Position numbers and translations under genes: made by a program | Shown here: in pieces, positions 4,590-5,244 of the stretch | Layout: every line of letters begins with the position of its first letter | Position numbering within the stretch: position 1 is the first letter of the stretch | Assembly (NCBI GenBank): GCA_900763885.1 | Contig: CAAFLY010000309.1 | Span: forward strand, 1 to 5,244 | Length of the DNA stretch: 5,244 bases | Direction of reading: 5' to 3' | Origin: Clostridia bacterium | Lineage (GTDB): Bacteria > Bacillota > Clostridia > Oscillospirales > CAG-272 | Notes under the pieces: generated by a model | Told to the model about the DNA's origin: nothing | The model's input: only the letters and a program-made list of their open reading frames with translations | Databases searched by the model: none

Positions 4590-5244
4590 TCCGTGAACTT
4601 CTCAAAGCCGCCGACCGAGCGGATGTACTTCCGCGCGATCTCCACGATTTCGGCATAAGGTCTGCCATCTACGGTATCGTCTCCGATGGCGCAGGAGAGC
4701 ATCACCGGTTCGCCGGTCTCCTGCGCTTTGAGAAAAGCGTAGATATTCACAGACACATCCGCCTTGGACAGGTCCTTGCCGTGCAGACCGCGCCTGTGAC
4801 AGAGTCGGCCATGTCTGAACCGAGCTTGCGGTTGGTAGCACCCGTGTCCACGTCCGTTCCACCAGACCAGGGACCGAGCGGATTTACTATGGCGTATGGG
4901 TATGCCGTGCGAATCACCTCGTCCCGCGCATTGCTCTGGCAGACGATGAGCCGTTCGCCATCCAGGATGTACTTCCCGTCATACGGATACACGTTGAAAA
5001 TGGCGCGTGCGATTGCCGACAGCCTTCTCTGTTCGTCGGTCAGGGGCATTCCCTTGAAGATGCCGTTATCGCCACAACGGACACCCTTCGCCTGGTTGTT
5101 CGCCAGGTGCGCGTCCTGCGGTACTTCCACATAGTCCACATAGAGATTTCCCGCAATGCGGCGGACTGCGTCGATCACCTCCGACTTATCCAGAAAGACA
5201 GAGGTCTCCGCAATGATGTGGCACACGCCATGTCCGACGAGAAC
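4574..5244 (-). pseudogene. metK: S-adenosylmethionine synthetase (MetK), phage type, frameshifted and cut by the right edge
   Basis: MetK makes AdoMet from methionine and ATP, here presumably to feed the adjacent methyltransferase. From the right edge the frame reads through HIIAETSVF, VRCGDNGIFKG (the GDQG-type motif) and GPWSGGTDVDTGATNRKLGS, matching the GPxGDxGxTGRK region. At 4789-4792 one base is missing, so the glycine loop TGGGLHGKD is read as TGAVCTARTC. In the next frame it resumes as GLHGKDLSKADVSVNIYAFLK, SCAIGDD and a C-terminus at FEKFTEWGLI. About 151 codons precede and 71 follow the shift. The tail after GKD is far shorter than the roughly 120 residues of E. coli MetK, so this is a compact divergent form. 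The N-terminus (GHPDK motif region) is off-window. The uncorrected upstream frame stops at 4747, losing the loop and C-terminal part. Sequencing error is possible. Confidence 0.87.
4789..4792 (-). other. Single-base deletion (frameshift site) in metK
   Basis: The minus strand reads GTC ACA GGC GCGGTCTG where GTC ACA GGC GGC GGT CTG would restore VTGGGLHGKD. One G is missing from a GGC repeat tract. Protein similarity to MetK continues on both sides in different frames, which locates the lesion to a few bases. Confidence 0.85.

Noticed and set aside
4574..4756. A separate 60-residue small protein (MSVNIYAFLK...)
   Set aside because: The residues just upstream in the same frame read GLHGKDLSKAD, which is the MetK loop. 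It is the displaced C-terminus of the frameshifted metK, not an independent gene.

Overview
Every gene I can support lies on the minus strand and is read from the right edge to the left. The window looks like the packaging-end segment of a tailed-phage or prophage genome from a Gram-positive host, probably a Clostridia-type Firmicute. The reasons are the HK97-type large terminase, strong GGAGG ribosome binding sites and the accessory gene mix. The host is inference. I see no rRNA, tRNA, CRISPR array, insertion sequence, integrase or attachment site.

In transcription order the layout is as follows. (1) 5244-4574: the C-terminal part of a compact, phage-type S-adenosylmethionine synthetase (MetK), cut by the right edge and broken by a one-base deletion in its glycine-rich loop. 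(2) 4589-3321: one ParB-domain/beta-class DNA methyltransferase gene of about 423 codons, split by a single in-frame amber codon. (3) 3320-3211: a 110-base spacer. (4) 3210-2263: a glutamine-synthetase-fold amidoligase. (5) 2248-1790: a gamma-glutamylcyclotransferase-like protein, 14 bases downstream of the amidoligase. (6) 1771-1741: a probable Rho-independent terminator hairpin. (7) 1717-1: the large terminase subunit (TerL), running off the left edge and carrying a 342-residue intein exactly inside its Walker A P-loop.

There are three functional themes. MetK and the methyltransferase form a cofactor-plus-methylation module that would make AdoMet and use it on DNA, and both genes carry an inactivating lesion as read. 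The amidoligase and cyclotransferase are intact and look like a make-and-break pair for gamma-glutamyl or other amide linkages; the substrate is unknown. TerL powers DNA packaging, but its ATPase site is assembled only after protein splicing.

The strongest observation is the intein. It starts with Gln, has no N-terminal nucleophile, and carries the complete W-C-T signature of class 3 inteins (W67, C321, T340), with Ser as the +1 residue. Its LAGLIDADG endonuclease keeps the second catalytic Asp but has Asn at the equivalent place in the first motif, so it may splice but no longer cut. The amber codon, the frameshift and an apparent ATT start on terL together raise the possibility of a decaying prophage or of sequence errors; this window alone cannot decide between them.
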